From NCBI GenBank assembly GCA_964567125.1, contig CAZMLC010000001.1:1-64000 (forward strand): a stretch of DNA of 64,000 nucleotides. The letters are read 5' to 3'. Made by a program: the position numbers and the translations under genes. Below the pieces are notes generated by a model that searched no databases, was not told where the DNA came from, and saw only the letters and a program-made list of their open reading frames with translations. This document shows positions 25,771 through 34,722 of the stretch, in pieces; position 1 is the first letter of the stretch; each line of letters starts with the position of its first letter. This DNA is from CAZMLC01 sp964567125 (GTDB lineage Bacteria; Verrucomicrobiota; Kiritimatiellia; RFP12; UBA1067).

Positions 25771-27153
25771 ATGAAAGCTACCGCGCTCAACCGCCGTTCA
25801 TTCCTCGCCGCAACAGCGGCCTTCAGTATCATGCCGCGCCACGTGATCGCCAACAGCGGCCAAACACCCCCGAGTGAAACCGTCTACGCAGCGGCTGTCG
25901 GTGTGGGCGGACAAGGGCGCACCGTGATGCAGCAGTTCTTGCGCTATGGCAAAATCGTCGCGCTGGCCGACGTTGATCCGCGCCAAATCAGCCATGCAAA
26001 AAAACTGGCTCCGGACGCACAGGTTTTCGAGGACTATCAGGAACTCTACAGCAAATTGGGTAGCTCGTTTGATGCGGTCATCGTTGCGACGCCTGACCAC
26101 TGGCATGCCCTGCCCTCCATCCACGCCATGCAGCTCGGCAAGCATGTCTACCTTGAAAAACCGCTGGCACGCACCATTGAAGAGGTCCGCGCACTCATCG
26201 CCGCGGCTAACCGTTACCGCGTGGTCACGCAGATGGGCAATCAAGGACGCTCATTCGAAAGCAACCGCGTCTTTGCCTCGTGGGTAGAAAAAGGGATTCT
26301 CGGACGCATTCAAGAGGTTCACACGTGGGTGACTATGCGGTTGATTGACTCGAAGAGCAAACTCGCTGATCTACCGACGCATTACGATCTCCCCGCTGGC
26401 ATGAATTGGGAGAAATGGATCGGTCCGGCGCAGTTTCACGCCTACAATCCGGCCTTCTGTCCAGGAGTCTGGCGCGGCTGGACGCCCTTCGGCACGGGCA
26501 ACGCCGGCGACTGGGGATGTCATCTGATCGACCCGCTCTTTACCGCGCTTGACTTGCAGCCGCCGCGCACGATCCAGGCGGAGGTCACGCCAGGCTGGGC
26601 TCCGGAGAAGGATGCACTCGCCTTCCCCAATGCCAACCGCATCACCTTCGAGTATGAACTGGCCAATCGCAAGACGCTCAAGGTTCTGTGGCACGACGGC
26701 GAATTCTGCAATGAGGTTCCGCGTCCGCCGATGCTGGAACCGGATCGCGACCTCGGCAACAGACTGAGCAAGGAGTGGCGTGCCGGCGCCGTCGTATACG
26801 GAACCGAAAACGCACTCATCTATGGTTCGCACGGTGCCAGCGGCGCACGCGTCATACCCGAAGCGCGGATGAAGGATCTCATTCAGGCCAACGTCTTTGA
26901 CGCGCGCAAGAATCTGGGTGTCGGTGACCACATGCGCGACTTCCTCAACGCGATCAAGGCAGGCCGGCGCGCCAACAGTGATTTCCGCGTGGCAGGACTC
27001 ACTGCGGAAGCCGCCCTGCTCGGTTCGATTGCCTGCCGCAATCCGAATACGAAGCTGGAATGGGATACCGCGGCCATGCGCTTTGTCAACAATCCTCGGG
27101 CTGACGCCATGGTCAAAGCCAACTATCGCAAAGGCTATACCCTGCCCAGTTAA
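25771..27153 (+). CDS. Exported Gfo/Idh/MocA oxidoreductase
   Basis: A 460-residue protein. The leader LNRRSFLAATAAFSI is a twin-arginine signal. VGVGGQGRTVMQQF is the nucleotide-binding loop, followed by VATPDHWHALPSIHAMQLGKH, typed here in two parts: VATPDHWHALPS and GKHVYLEKPLARTIEEVRAL, the conserved EKP motif of the family. MGNQGRSFES and GNAGDWGCHLIDP mark the C-terminal domain common in Planctomycetes and relatives. Tat export with bound NAD(P) suggests periplasmic oxidation or rearrangement of sugars. The ATG at 25771 is preceded by AAGGAG. It is distinct from the GH109-like protein at 1239. Confidence 0.85.
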   Translation: MKATALNRRSFLAATAAFSIMPRHVIANSGQTPPSETVYAAAVGVGGQGRTVMQQFLRYGKIVALADVDPRQISHAKKLAPDAQVFEDYQELYSKLGSSFDAVIVATPDHWHALPSIHAMQLGKHVYLEKPLARTIEEVRALIAAANRYRVVTQMGNQGRSFESNRVFASWVEKGILGRIQEVHTWVTMRLIDSKSKLADLPTHYDLPAGMNWEKWIGPAQFHAYNPAFCPGVWRGWTPFGTGNAGDWGCHLIDPLFTALDLQPPRTIQAEVTPGWAPEKDALAFPNANRITFEYELANRKTLKVLWHDGEFCNEVPRPPMLEPDRDLGNRLSKEWRAGAVVYGTENALIYGSHGASGARVIPEARMKDLIQANVFDARKNLGVGDHMRDFLNAIKAGRRANSDFRVAGLTAEAALLGSIACRNPNTKLEWDTAAMRFVNNPRADAMVKANYRKGYTLPS

Positions 27154-27176
27154 CGAACGATGCACCCATAAAAAAA

Positions 27177-27209
27177 GCGCTGCACGGAACTCCGCGCAGC
27201 GCCTTTTTT
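27177..27209 (-). terminator. Intrinsic terminator between Gfo/Idh gene and leuB
   Basis: Stem GCGCTGC-a-CGG, loop AACT, CCG-c-GCAGCGC at 27177-27202. Read on the minus strand the mismatch becomes a G-U pair and seven U follow, so it serves leuB best. On the plus strand a run of T (27204-27209) also follows, so it may be bidirectional. Confidence 0.85.
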
Positions 27210-27222
27210 ACAGTGTACCCGC

Positions 27223-28296
27223 TTACAGCGACGCAGCCACCAGATCGCCGATCTGCGTGGTGGTGAAACCCATCTGGTTCGCCAGCTGGCTCTTCATCTT
27301 CGGGGTTGTCTTTGCAATTGAAGCCTCAATCGCTGCGGCCGCCTGCTCTTCGCCCAGCGCGTTCAGCATCATGGCCGCCGCACCGATCGCGGCGATCGGA
27401 TTGATCGCATTCTTACCGGTCCACATCGGCGCCGTACCGCCAATCGGCTCAAACATGCTGACGCCCGCGGGATTGATATTTCCACCAGCGGCAACGCCGA
27501 GTCCGCCTTGCGTAATGGCGGCAAGGTCGGTGATGATATCGCCGAACATATTTTCCGTCACGATCACATCGAACATCTCCGGGCAGGAAACCATGTAGAG
27601 ACAGGTTGCATCCACGTGATAATATTCGCGCTTCACATCGGGGTATTCAGCACCGATTTCAGCGAACACACGATTCCACAGTTCATACATGTAGGTCAGC
27701 ACATTGGACTTGCCGACCAGCGCCAACGTATTGTTCTCGCCGACACCGCGCGCCTTTTTACCATACTTGCGCGCATAGTCGAACGCGTAACGCATGCAGC
27801 GTGCAACCTGGTCATAGGTATACATCATCTGCTGAATCGCCACTTCGTCCTTGGTCCCCTTGCGCGAAAGACCGCCGATCCCCGTATAGAGGCCGCCGCT
27901 ATTCTCGCGAATCACACAGTAATCGATATGCTTCTCGGTTTTATCGCGCAACGGACTCTGCACACCCGGATAGAGTTTGACCGGACGGAGGTTGATGTAC
28001 TGATCCAATTCAAAACGGAGTTTAAGCAGAACACCCTTCTCCAAAATGCCGGGCTTGATGTCCGTGTGGCCAATTGCACCAAGGTAGATCGTATCGACTT
28101 TACGCAGCTCATTCAACGTCTCATCCGAGATCGTTTCCCCTGTGCGCAAATAACGCGCGCCGCCGAGATCGTAGGTGACCTTTTCCAGTTTGAATCCGAA
28201 TTTCTGTGCAGCGGCATCTAAAACCTTGCACCCTTCACCAATCACCTCTGGCCCTGTTCCATCACCGGGGAGAACTGCTAACGTGTATGTCTTCAT
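27223..28296 (-). CDS. leuB: 3-isopropylmalate dehydrogenase
   Basis: A 357-residue beta-decarboxylating dehydrogenase. AVLPGDGTGPEVIGEG is the N-terminal family motif, YINLRPVKLYPG and VIRENSGGLYTGIGG are substrate-binding segments, and ENMFGDIITDLAA with PIGGTAPMWTGKNAINPIAA complete the family signature. It oxidises 3-isopropylmalate in leucine synthesis. The closely related isocitrate and tartrate dehydrogenases are alternatives; GHTDIKPGILEKG and the length favour LeuB. It is the last gene of a prfB, UAP1-like, leuB run on the minus strand, 46 bp after its neighbour, and is followed by a good terminator. Confidence 0.87.
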   Translation of the reverse strand: MKTYTLAVLPGDGTGPEVIGEGCKVLDAAAQKFGFKLEKVTYDLGGARYLRTGETISDETLNELRKVDTIYLGAIGHTDIKPGILEKGVLLKLRFELDQYINLRPVKLYPGVQSPLRDKTEKHIDYCVIRENSGGLYTGIGGLSRKGTKDEVAIQQMMYTYDQVARCMRYAFDYARKYGKKARGVGENNTLALVGKSNVLTYMYELWNRVFAEIGAEYPDVKREYYHVDATCLYMVSCPEMFDVIVTENMFGDIITDLAAITQGGLGVAAGGNINPAGVSMFEPIGGTAPMWTGKNAINPIAAIGAAAMMLNALGEEQAAAAIEASIAKTTPKMKSQLANQMGFTTTQIGDLVAASL

Positions 28297-28342
28297 CGTT
28301 GTCTTATTCCTTCGCGTTGTTATCCAAACAGCATCCTTGCTC

Positions 28343-29677
28343 TTACCGAAAAGAGAGGCCCTTCTTTAAATCTGCAGCATCGAGAGCATAGGCGGGATCG
28401 ATTTCAATCGGCAACGCAACCGGCACCTGCACGCCTGAGGCCGCAAGCCAGCGCCGCCATTTGGCCTGTAAATCGGCTTTGCACGTTGCCGGCGAATCGA
28501 CACCTTCCGCGTTTTTCACAGGCGAAAACTCATCGGCACGGTCAAAGGCCAGATTAACCACCGTCTTGGCATCCGGCATCACATCGAAAATAAACTTTTC
28601 AAACTTGTAGCCATTATTTGTTGTCGGCTTCACAACAGTACCGCTGGCATCACAGACCGGGATCTTTTTATGCGCCACATGCAGCGGCATCGGACGATGC
28701 GCTTCCGCCTTCAAGAAGGCATATGAAAAGAGGTGGATTGCCACGCTGCCGTATTTGAAATAGAGATCGCCTGACGCGGTTGTACGTGTAGCCTGCTCGC
28801 GGGTCAGTTCCGTATACTCGATCATGGTCGATAAACCGTCGCGTACAGCCACGACGCCCAGCCCCTCGAACGGGTCGCGCTTGGCGCAGAGCTTCAGCGA
28901 GATATCGGCATTCCGCGCAACGTGTAACCCGACAAAGGCCGGGTCGCCGATTTCGATCATCGGATTGTCCACTTGGAAATAAAACACGGTATTGATGCCG
29001 CGCGCCTCCATGTCGGATAAGCACCCGTTCGTCGCCAGCGCGGAGAGCGTACCGCCGTGACCATCCGGACTCATGAAGATATGGCCCGGCTGATCCAGGA
29101 TGATCTGTCCTTCGGCGTCAAGTGCTGGCCATACGCCCTGACGGAAAAGGATCACATCCTCCTTGGGCAAACCGAAATAATCATTGGCTTCAAAATGCGC
29201 GCGCGTCGCCGTATCGTTCACATCGCTCGTCATGATGTAAAAAGGTACGCGTACGCCGTAGCGGTGATTCAAGCCCACGATCTTGCGCGCATGAAAATAG
29301 AAGAGCGACTGACCACTGACAGGTCCAATGGAATATGCGCCTTTCGGGCCATCATAGCCGAGACGCGAGCCCTGACCGCCAGCCACGACCAGAACAGCGA
29401 CTTTACCCGCACGCAGCTCCACTTCACCGGCGCGAATCGCCTCCGCCTTGGCAGCATCGGTCCATTCAACGACCTCCGGCGCACACGGATCACCCGCGAC
29501 GACAGCTTCCGACCTATCGACCAGCATCTGCTGCATCCGCCGGATACTCGCGAAGTCCAACCCCGCGATCTGCGCCAGCAGCGCGGTCTGCTCAGCACCA
29601 TTCAACTTTTCCCAGAAGCGCAGAACCTGCATCTGGTTATTCTCTGTCAACACCTTGACCGCTTCGTGATACGTCAT
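28343..29677 (-). CDS. UDPGP-type UDP-sugar pyrophosphorylase (UAP1-like)
   Basis: A 444-residue nucleotidyltransferase. VLVVAGGQGSRLGYDGPKG is the UTP-binding loop of the eukaryotic UDPGP family, and FYFQVDNPMIEIGDPAF, PTTNNGYKFEKFIFD and REEFSPVKN-like EFSPVKNAEGVDS match UDP-N-acetylhexosamine pyrophosphorylases (UAP1/AGX). It would make UDP-GlcNAc or another UDP-sugar from the sugar 1-phosphate and UTP. Bacteria normally use GlmU for UDP-GlcNAc. GGAGAGAAG precedes the ATG. It lies between prfB (14 bp) and leuB (46 bp), probably in one transcript, with no pathway link evident. Confidence 0.85.
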   Translation of the reverse strand: MTYHEAVKVLTENNQMQVLRFWEKLNGAEQTALLAQIAGLDFASIRRMQQMLVDRSEAVVAGDPCAPEVVEWTDAAKAEAIRAGEVELRAGKVAVLVVAGGQGSRLGYDGPKGAYSIGPVSGQSLFYFHARKIVGLNHRYGVRVPFYIMTSDVNDTATRAHFEANDYFGLPKEDVILFRQGVWPALDAEGQIILDQPGHIFMSPDGHGGTLSALATNGCLSDMEARGINTVFYFQVDNPMIEIGDPAFVGLHVARNADISLKLCAKRDPFEGLGVVAVRDGLSTMIEYTELTREQATRTTASGDLYFKYGSVAIHLFSYAFLKAEAHRPMPLHVAHKKIPVCDASGTVVKPTTNNGYKFEKFIFDVMPDAKTVVNLAFDRADEFSPVKNAEGVDSPATCKADLQAKWRRWLAASGVQVPVALPIEIDPAYALDAADLKKGLSFR

Positions 29678-29691
29678 TCGCTTCTCTCCGA

Positions 29692-30813
29692 TTACGCCTT
29701 GACTGCGTTTTGCTTTAAATAGGCTTCGATAAAGGGTTGGATATGGCCGTCCATCACCGCCGCGACGTTCGACGTCTGTTCGTCGGTGCGGTGATCCTTC
29801 ACCATCGTGTAGGGCTGGAACACGTAGGAGCGGATCTGACTGCCCCAGGCGATCTCGCCCTTTTCGCCGTAAAAACGCTCCATCTCTTTGCGCTGACGAT
29901 CCTCGTACAATTCGTACAGCTTCGCCTTCAACATGCTCATCGCCTTCGCGCGGTTCTTGTGTTGAGAACGTTCAGACTGGACAGCCACAACAAGGCCTGT
30001 CGGCAGATGCGTCAAGCGCACCGCAGAGTCGGTCTTGTTTACGTGCTGACCGCCTGCGCCGCCAGAGCGATAGGTGTCGACGCGCAGATCTTCTTCCTTG
30101 ATCTCAACTTCGATATCATCCGCCAATTCAGCAACCACATCGACTGAGGAAAACGAGGTATGCCGCCGCTTGTTCGCATCGAACGGGCTGATACGCACCA
30201 GACGATGGACACCGCGTTCAGCCTTGAGATAGCCATAGGCATACGCACCGGCAATCAAAAGGGTGACTGATTTTAAACCCGCTTCTTCGCCGGGCTGTTC
30301 ATCGAGCATTTCGACCGTGAACCCATTATCTTCCGCATACATCCGGTACATGCGGTAGAGCATATCCGCCCAGTCGCACGATTCCGTTCCGCCTGCGCCT
30401 GAATGGATCGTCACATAAGCACCGCATGCATCCAGCTTACCACCCAGCAGCGACTGCAGGCGCAAACGCGAAAAAAGCACATCCGCCTTATCACAACTGT
30501 GGGCAACTTCCGCAAGTGCAGTTTGCCGCGCGGAGCCTTCTTCCTCGGCTTCGGACAATTCCAACATCACGCTGCAATCATCGATCAGACTGACCAGCTC
30601 GTCAAACGGACGCACAAAAGCGCGCTGCGCATTGGTCTTCGCAATGTTCTCTTTGGCCACATTCTGGTCGTTCCAGAAATCTGGCTTCGCAGCCTCATCT
30701 TCTAACTGCGCAAGGATAGCACGACGGTTTTCCACATCCAAGTAACCGCGCACTTCCTCCAGCGCCTCAGTCAATTTGCTGAATCTGCTTCTGATATCTT
30801 CAAGTTGAATCAC
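29692..30813 (-). CDS. prfB: Peptide chain release factor 2, without programmed frameshift
   Basis: About 373 residues. SPF at 209-211 (VRISPFDANKRRHTSF) is the RF2 tripeptide that reads UGA and UAA stops, and GGQ at 254-256 is the peptidyl-hydrolysis motif. Near the N terminus VRGYLDVENR aligns with the site where many bacteria shift +1 at an in-frame UGA. Here the codons run CGC GGT TAC TTG GAT with no stop, so autoregulation by frameshifting is absent. I chose the GTG at 30813 because AGG lies nine bases before it and it gives the normal RF2 length; an upstream TTG at 30858 has no support. First gene of its operon. Confidence 0.93.
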   Translation of the reverse strand: MIQLEDIRSRFSKLTEALEEVRGYLDVENRRAILAQLEDEAAKPDFWNDQNVAKENIAKTNAQRAFVRPFDELVSLIDDCSVMLELSEAEEEGSARQTALAEVAHSCDKADVLFSRLRLQSLLGGKLDACGAYVTIHSGAGGTESCDWADMLYRMYRMYAEDNGFTVEMLDEQPGEEAGLKSVTLLIAGAYAYGYLKAERGVHRLVRISPFDANKRRHTSFSSVDVVAELADDIEVEIKEEDLRVDTYRSGGAGGQHVNKTDSAVRLTHLPTGLVVAVQSERSQHKNRAKAMSMLKAKLYELYEDRQRKEMERFYGEKGEIAWGSQIRSYVFQPYTMVKDHRTDEQTSNVAAVMDGHIQPFIEAYLKQNAVKA

Positions 30814-30940
30814 AGCATCAATCCTGTATCGAGATGAATAAAAGTGATAAAATAGCAAACAAAGGGCCCTCTTCGCAAGTCTGCATCATTCTTAACACCA
30901 AAACGATTCGCCCGAAAAACCCCATGAACCATCGATTTGC

Positions 30941-30969
30941 TTTACACCAAGCACGTCGATTGGTAAGAT
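30941..30969 (+). promoter_or_regulatory. Predicted promoter of the CbiM-type gene
   Basis: TTTACA (30941-30946), 17 bases, TAAGAT (30964-30969). Transcription would start near 30976, leaving a leader of about 23 bases that holds the AAGGAG site. That leaves no room for a cobalamin riboswitch. Confidence 0.45.
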
Positions 30970-30998
30970 GTCGTCTATATTCAGATAAGGAGTTTAGT

Positions 30999-31916
30999 AT
31001 GCACATTCCACAATCGATGCTTCAGGGAGCAATTTGTCCAATCACAGCGGGACTGAGTATTTTCGGTATAGGTGCTGCGGGTTACGCCACTATCCTGGAT
31101 ACGAAGAAAATACGCGCCTCTTCGTTTGGCGCTGTCACCGCCTTGATTTTCATTCTGCAGATGCTTAATTTTCCCATTCAAGGCGGCACGTCCGGACATC
31201 TTCTGGGCGGTGTGCTGGCTTCGGCTCTTTTGGGAACCCCGCTTGGCGTTCTCGCCCTTACGCTTGTCGTCACCATCCAGGCGCTGGTTTTTTCGGACGG
31301 AGGCCTGACGGTACTGGGTGCGAATGTTTTGAACATGGCCATCATCGGCGCGGGGCTTGGCGGACTGATCTATGAATTCGGCTGCAAACGCGTTGCGACA
31401 CCGCTTGCGCGTCTTGCATGTCTAGGCATCGCAGCATGGTGTTCGGTGGTGTTGGCCGCCTTATCCGTCAGCGTGCAGCTGGCCGTCGATGGACAGATCG
31501 CATGGGCCACCGTGGTCCCTGCCATGCTTGGCACGCACGCGATCATTGGCATCGGAGAAACGATTATCACCCTGTTCTGCTATCACTTCGTGCACGCCTC
31601 GATCCACGGTTCTGCGGCTCAGCCAGGTCGTGTCGCGCCTGTGCTCGCAGCAAGCGTCATCGCACTGCTGTTCGCACCGTTTGCATCCATGTCTCCGGAT
31701 GGTCTGGAATGGGTCGCTGAAAAATATCAATTCCTGCATCAAGGCGCGCCTGCGTTTGTCGGTGCGATGCCGGATTATGTCTGTCCCTGGATCGCCCATG
31801 CGCCGGTCAGCACATGGGTGGCAGGCGCGGTGGGCATGGCTCTTTGCTTCAGTGCAGCGTGGATGGTATTCCGCGCATTGGGCCTCCTGCTGAAACGCGC
31901 GCCCGTCCGGATCTAA
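30999..31916 (+). CDS. CbiM/NikM-type ECF transporter metal-binding component with PDGLE tail
   Basis: A 305-residue membrane protein with about seven helices. The N-terminal Met-His-Ile start and the QGGTSGHLLGGVL motif are those of CbiM/NikM, where the N terminus, His2 and the later His bind cobalt or nickel. SPDGLEWVAEKYQF near residue 230 is the PDGLE domain usually carried by CbiN- or NikN-like partners, here on the same chain. No CbiQ/NikQ or ATPase gene is adjacent, so it must share an energising module from elsewhere, or work alone. AAGGAG precedes the ATG at 30999. A terminator follows, so it is a single-gene unit. Confidence 0.85.
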   Translation: MHIPQSMLQGAICPITAGLSIFGIGAAGYATILDTKKIRASSFGAVTALIFILQMLNFPIQGGTSGHLLGGVLASALLGTPLGVLALTLVVTIQALVFSDGGLTVLGANVLNMAIIGAGLGGLIYEFGCKRVATPLARLACLGIAAWCSVVLAALSVSVQLAVDGQIAWATVVPAMLGTHAIIGIGETIITLFCYHFVHASIHGSAAQPGRVAPVLAASVIALLFAPFASMSPDGLEWVAEKYQFLHQGAPAFVGAMPDYVCPWIAHAPVSTWVAGAVGMALCFSAAWMVFRALGLLLKRAPVRI

Positions 31917-31943
31917 TCCGCAGTATCCCCGATAATTTTCAAA

Positions 31944-31977
31944 ACGATACGGATAAACTCCGTACCGTTTTTCTTTT
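31944..31977 (+). terminator. Intrinsic terminator after the CbiM-type gene
   Basis: Arms ACGATACGGA and TCCGTACCGT (one A-C mismatch) with loop TAAAC, followed by TTTTTCTTTTT. It ends the single-gene transcript of the CbiM-type transporter. Confidence 0.8.
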
Positions 31978-31999
31978 TCATTTCACACAGGATCAAAAC

Positions 32000-32029
32000 T
32001 TGAACAGCCCCCAAAATCTGTGTTATAGT
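32000..32029 (+). promoter_or_regulatory. Predicted extended -10 promoter of the antiporter operon
   Basis: TTGAAC (32000-32005), 18 bases, TATAGT (32024-32029), with TG one base before the -10 giving an extended -10. Transcription would start near 32036, which excludes a GTG at 32028 as start codon and leaves about 16 bases before the ATG at 32052. Confidence 0.6.
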
Positions 32030-32051
32030 GCAACTATCTTGGAAATTACTT

Positions 32052-34271
32052 ATGGCCTATGTCCGACCGGTTTTAATCTTTTTTATTTCCTTTCTGGCGT
32101 CTTCGGTTTTCGCCAATGGGAAAAATGACGCAAGCACGGAACTTACGACACGGATGACGACGCTTGTCATCCAGCTGGGCGTCATTCTCTTTGCCGCGCG
32201 ACTGGGAAACATGCTCTTTGAACGCCTGAAGATGTCGGGCGTTCTGGGCGAACTCTGCGCGGGTATCTTGATCGGTCCCTACCTGCTTGGCGGCGTGCCC
32301 CTCTCGATCGCGGGTTTTGAAAAAGGGCTGTTCTATCTGCCGGAGGCCGTTCGCTGCGGCAGCAGTCCGATTTCTCCTGAACTGTACGGCATGTGTTCCG
32401 TTGCCTCGATCATCCTGCTCTTTCTCGTCGGCATCGAAACCGATCTCAAAATGTTTGTGCGCTATTCGATTGCCGGCAGTCTGGTCGGCATCTCCGGCGT
32501 TGTTTTCTCATTTTTGTTCGGTAACCTGTTGGGCGTCTGGCTGCTGCCGATTGTCATGCCTGGCGCGACGTTTACCGCCATGCATCCGGCCTGTATTTTT
32601 CTGGGGGTCATGTCCACGGCAACCTCCGTCAGCATTACCGCACGCATTCTTTCTGAACAGAAAAAACTCGACTCCCCCGAAGGCGTCACCACCCTTGCTG
32701 CCGCCGTCATTGACGACGTGCTGGGTATTATAATCCTTGCAATCGGCATGGGTATAGCCAGCGTCGAAGTGGCTGAGCACACGAGCAAATTGCGCTGGGA
32801 ATCCATTGCCATGATCGCGGTCAAGGCGATTGGCATCTGGCTCGGATCAACGATTATCGGCGTCATGGTTTCCAATAAATTCAGTTCCGGTCTGAAAAAG
32901 CTCGGCTCGAACACGGAAATCGCCATTCTCTCGCTAGGAGCCGCGTTGATCCTCGGCGGCCTATTTGAAGAGGCGCAGCTCGCCATGATCATCGGTGCCT
33001 ATGTTCTCGGACTGGCACTTTCGCGGACCGACCTCAGCCATATGATTCGTGAAAAATTGCACGGCGTCTATGTTTTCATGGTTCCTGTTTTCTTTGCGGT
33101 TATGGGCATGATGGTCAACGTCAAAATGTTGGCCTCGCGCGACATGCTCGTTTTCGGCCTGATCTACACGGCTGGCGCGATTTGCGCCAAACTCCTGGGC
33201 TGCGGATTGCCTGCATTCCTCTGTAACTTTAATTTCCGGGGCGCGCTGCGTATCGGCGTCGGCATGGTGCCGCGTGGCGAGGTCGCCTTGATCGTGGCCG
33301 GAACGGGACGCGCTTCGGGATTGCTGAACGATGAGGTCTTCGGTGTCGCCGTTTTGATGACCCTCATCACAACCGTCATCTCCCCGCCCTTGCTCGTCGC
33401 CGTCTACGGCAACAAGAAATCCGGGTTAACAGCAAAAGGGCAGGCCCTCCAGAAAAGCACAAGCGCGCCTTCGCTTGTGTACACGTTTCCCAACGCGGAA
33501 ATCGTCTCCATGTTGCTAGACAAGCTGCTGCTCTGCATGACCCGCGACGGATACTTCACGCACGCCTTAAATCGCGAAGAGGGTCTTTATCAGGCCCGCA
33601 AGGATGACATCGTCATCTCCATTACCATCACACCGACACAAATCCAGTTCGACTCCCCCTCTGACATGATCTCGATCATCCGCGTGATGATGATCGAAGT
33701 CGTCGCGGAATATGAACAGACAGTCCGTGAACTACGCAAGCTGCTCGACGATGAACGCCAAAGGCAGATCACACATCAGGAGCTGGTGCGTATCCGCAAG
33801 CATGAACAGATGGCGCGCTATTTATCGCCACAGACGATGCATGCTAACCTGAAAGGCACAACCAAAGAGGCGATTATCCGCGAGTTGCTCGCACTGATGA
33901 TCCATGCAAAAGTGCTGGATGCTGAAAATTGCGAAGCGACACTGCAGGCGGTTTTACATCGCGAAGAAGCGATGTCGACGGGCCTCGGACACGGTATCGC
34001 CTGTCCGCACGCGCGGACCGAGGGCGTAAAGCAACTGGTTGCCGCTCTCGGGATTGTGCGGCACGGTATTGATTTTAACACCATGGATCATCAGCCCGTC
34101 TATATCGTTTTGCTCACGCTTACGCCGCTCGACGCAGCTGGACCCTATATGTCCTTTCAGGCCGCAGCTTTGGCTGCGCTTCGCCATAAAGGCATGTTTG
34201 AAAACATGATGGACTGCACCACATCAAGTGCATTGTATCACACCCTTTGCGCACGCGGTGCAGAACAATAA
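32052..34271 (+). CDS. Cation:proton antiporter fused to a PTS EIIA domain
   Basis: A 739-residue protein. A signal-like first helix is followed by about 12 membrane helices of the CPA2 (KefB/NapA-like) type, with GELCAGILIGP, LLFLVGIETDL, AAVIDDVLGI (Asp pair typical of the ion site) and GMVPRGEVALIVAGTG. From about residue 590 it becomes cytoplasmic. The last 150 residues form a PTS EIIA-like domain of the fructose/nitrogen type, with GHGIACPHART placing the phosphorylatable His at 653. Phosphorylation may tune ion flow to PTS or nitrogen status (inference). No HPr or EI gene is in the window. It leads a plus-strand run of genes. Confidence 0.85.
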   Translation: MAYVRPVLIFFISFLASSVFANGKNDASTELTTRMTTLVIQLGVILFAARLGNMLFERLKMSGVLGELCAGILIGPYLLGGVPLSIAGFEKGLFYLPEAVRCGSSPISPELYGMCSVASIILLFLVGIETDLKMFVRYSIAGSLVGISGVVFSFLFGNLLGVWLLPIVMPGATFTAMHPACIFLGVMSTATSVSITARILSEQKKLDSPEGVTTLAAAVIDDVLGIIILAIGMGIASVEVAEHTSKLRWESIAMIAVKAIGIWLGSTIIGVMVSNKFSSGLKKLGSNTEIAILSLGAALILGGLFEEAQLAMIIGAYVLGLALSRTDLSHMIREKLHGVYVFMVPVFFAVMGMMVNVKMLASRDMLVFGLIYTAGAICAKLLGCGLPAFLCNFNFRGALRIGVGMVPRGEVALIVAGTGRASGLLNDEVFGVAVLMTLITTVISPPLLVAVYGNKKSGLTAKGQALQKSTSAPSLVYTFPNAEIVSMLLDKLLLCMTRDGYFTHALNREEGLYQARKDDIVISITITPTQIQFDSPSDMISIIRVMMIEVVAEYEQTVRELRKLLDDERQRQITHQELVRIRKHEQMARYLSPQTMHANLKGTTKEAIIRELLALMIHAKVLDAENCEATLQAVLHREEAMSTGLGHGIACPHARTEGVKQLVAALGIVRHGIDFNTMDHQPVYIVLLTLTPLDAAGPYMSFQAAALAALRHKGMFENMMDCTTSSALYHTLCARGAEQ

Positions 34272-34300
34272 AACCATTTTAATCAGGAGATTACGACGTC

Positions 34301-34699
34301 ATGAACCACCCCGTTCCTGCTGCGGATAATATGGGCATACGCCAAGAAGGCGAGGCGATGGTGATTCCGCTCGACCGCAACATCAATGACAAAGGGTGTC
34401 TCTTTGCCGGATCGATTTTTTCCGGCGCAACGCTCGCGGGTTACCGTCTCGCGGAGAAACTGGTTGCCGCGCAGAACCTTTCCGGTGAACTTGTCGCCAA
34501 GGAAGCCTCTATTTCCTACCTGAAGCGCATTGTGTCCGACGGGTATGCCAGACCGACGCCCGTAACGCCGCTTACGCGCAAGCCCAACAACAACTACACG
34601 GTCTCCATGCGCATCGACATCTTTGACAGTCAGCATCTGCTCTGTGCGCAACTCACAACAGAATACATTCTCGTGACACCGCGATCGCCTGCACACTAG
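34301..34699 (+). CDS. Hotdog-fold thioesterase-like protein (YiiD C-terminal type)
   Basis: A 132-residue protein. IPLDRNINDKGCLFAGSIFSGA and then AGYRLAEKLVAAQ, ISYLKRIVSDG and CAQLTTEYIL match the C-terminal thioesterase domain of YiiD (PF09500), here as a free protein; similar small proteins are annotated as putative thioesterases. It likely hydrolyses an acyl-CoA or acyl-ACP, substrate unknown. AGGAG precedes the ATG. It lies 29 bp after the antiporter and 23 bp before the RluA gene. Confidence 0.7.
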   Translation: MNHPVPAADNMGIRQEGEAMVIPLDRNINDKGCLFAGSIFSGATLAGYRLAEKLVAAQNLSGELVAKEASISYLKRIVSDGYARPTPVTPLTRKPNNNYTVSMRIDIFDSQHLLCAQLTTEYILVTPRSPAH

Positions 34700-34722
34700 G
34701 GCTGCGATTTTTAACACGACGG

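Noticed and set aside
30814..30858. TTG start at 30858 for prfB
   Set aside because: No ribosome site and an atypical N terminus; the GTG at 30813 gives the usual RF2 length.
30814..30998. Cobalamin or NiCo riboswitch before the CbiM-type gene
   Set aside because: The predicted leader is only about 23 bases and no B12-box or paired helices are seen.
32028..32051. GTG start at 32028 for the antiporter
   Set aside because: It falls inside the extended -10 promoter element; the ATG at 32052 begins a normal signal-like helix.
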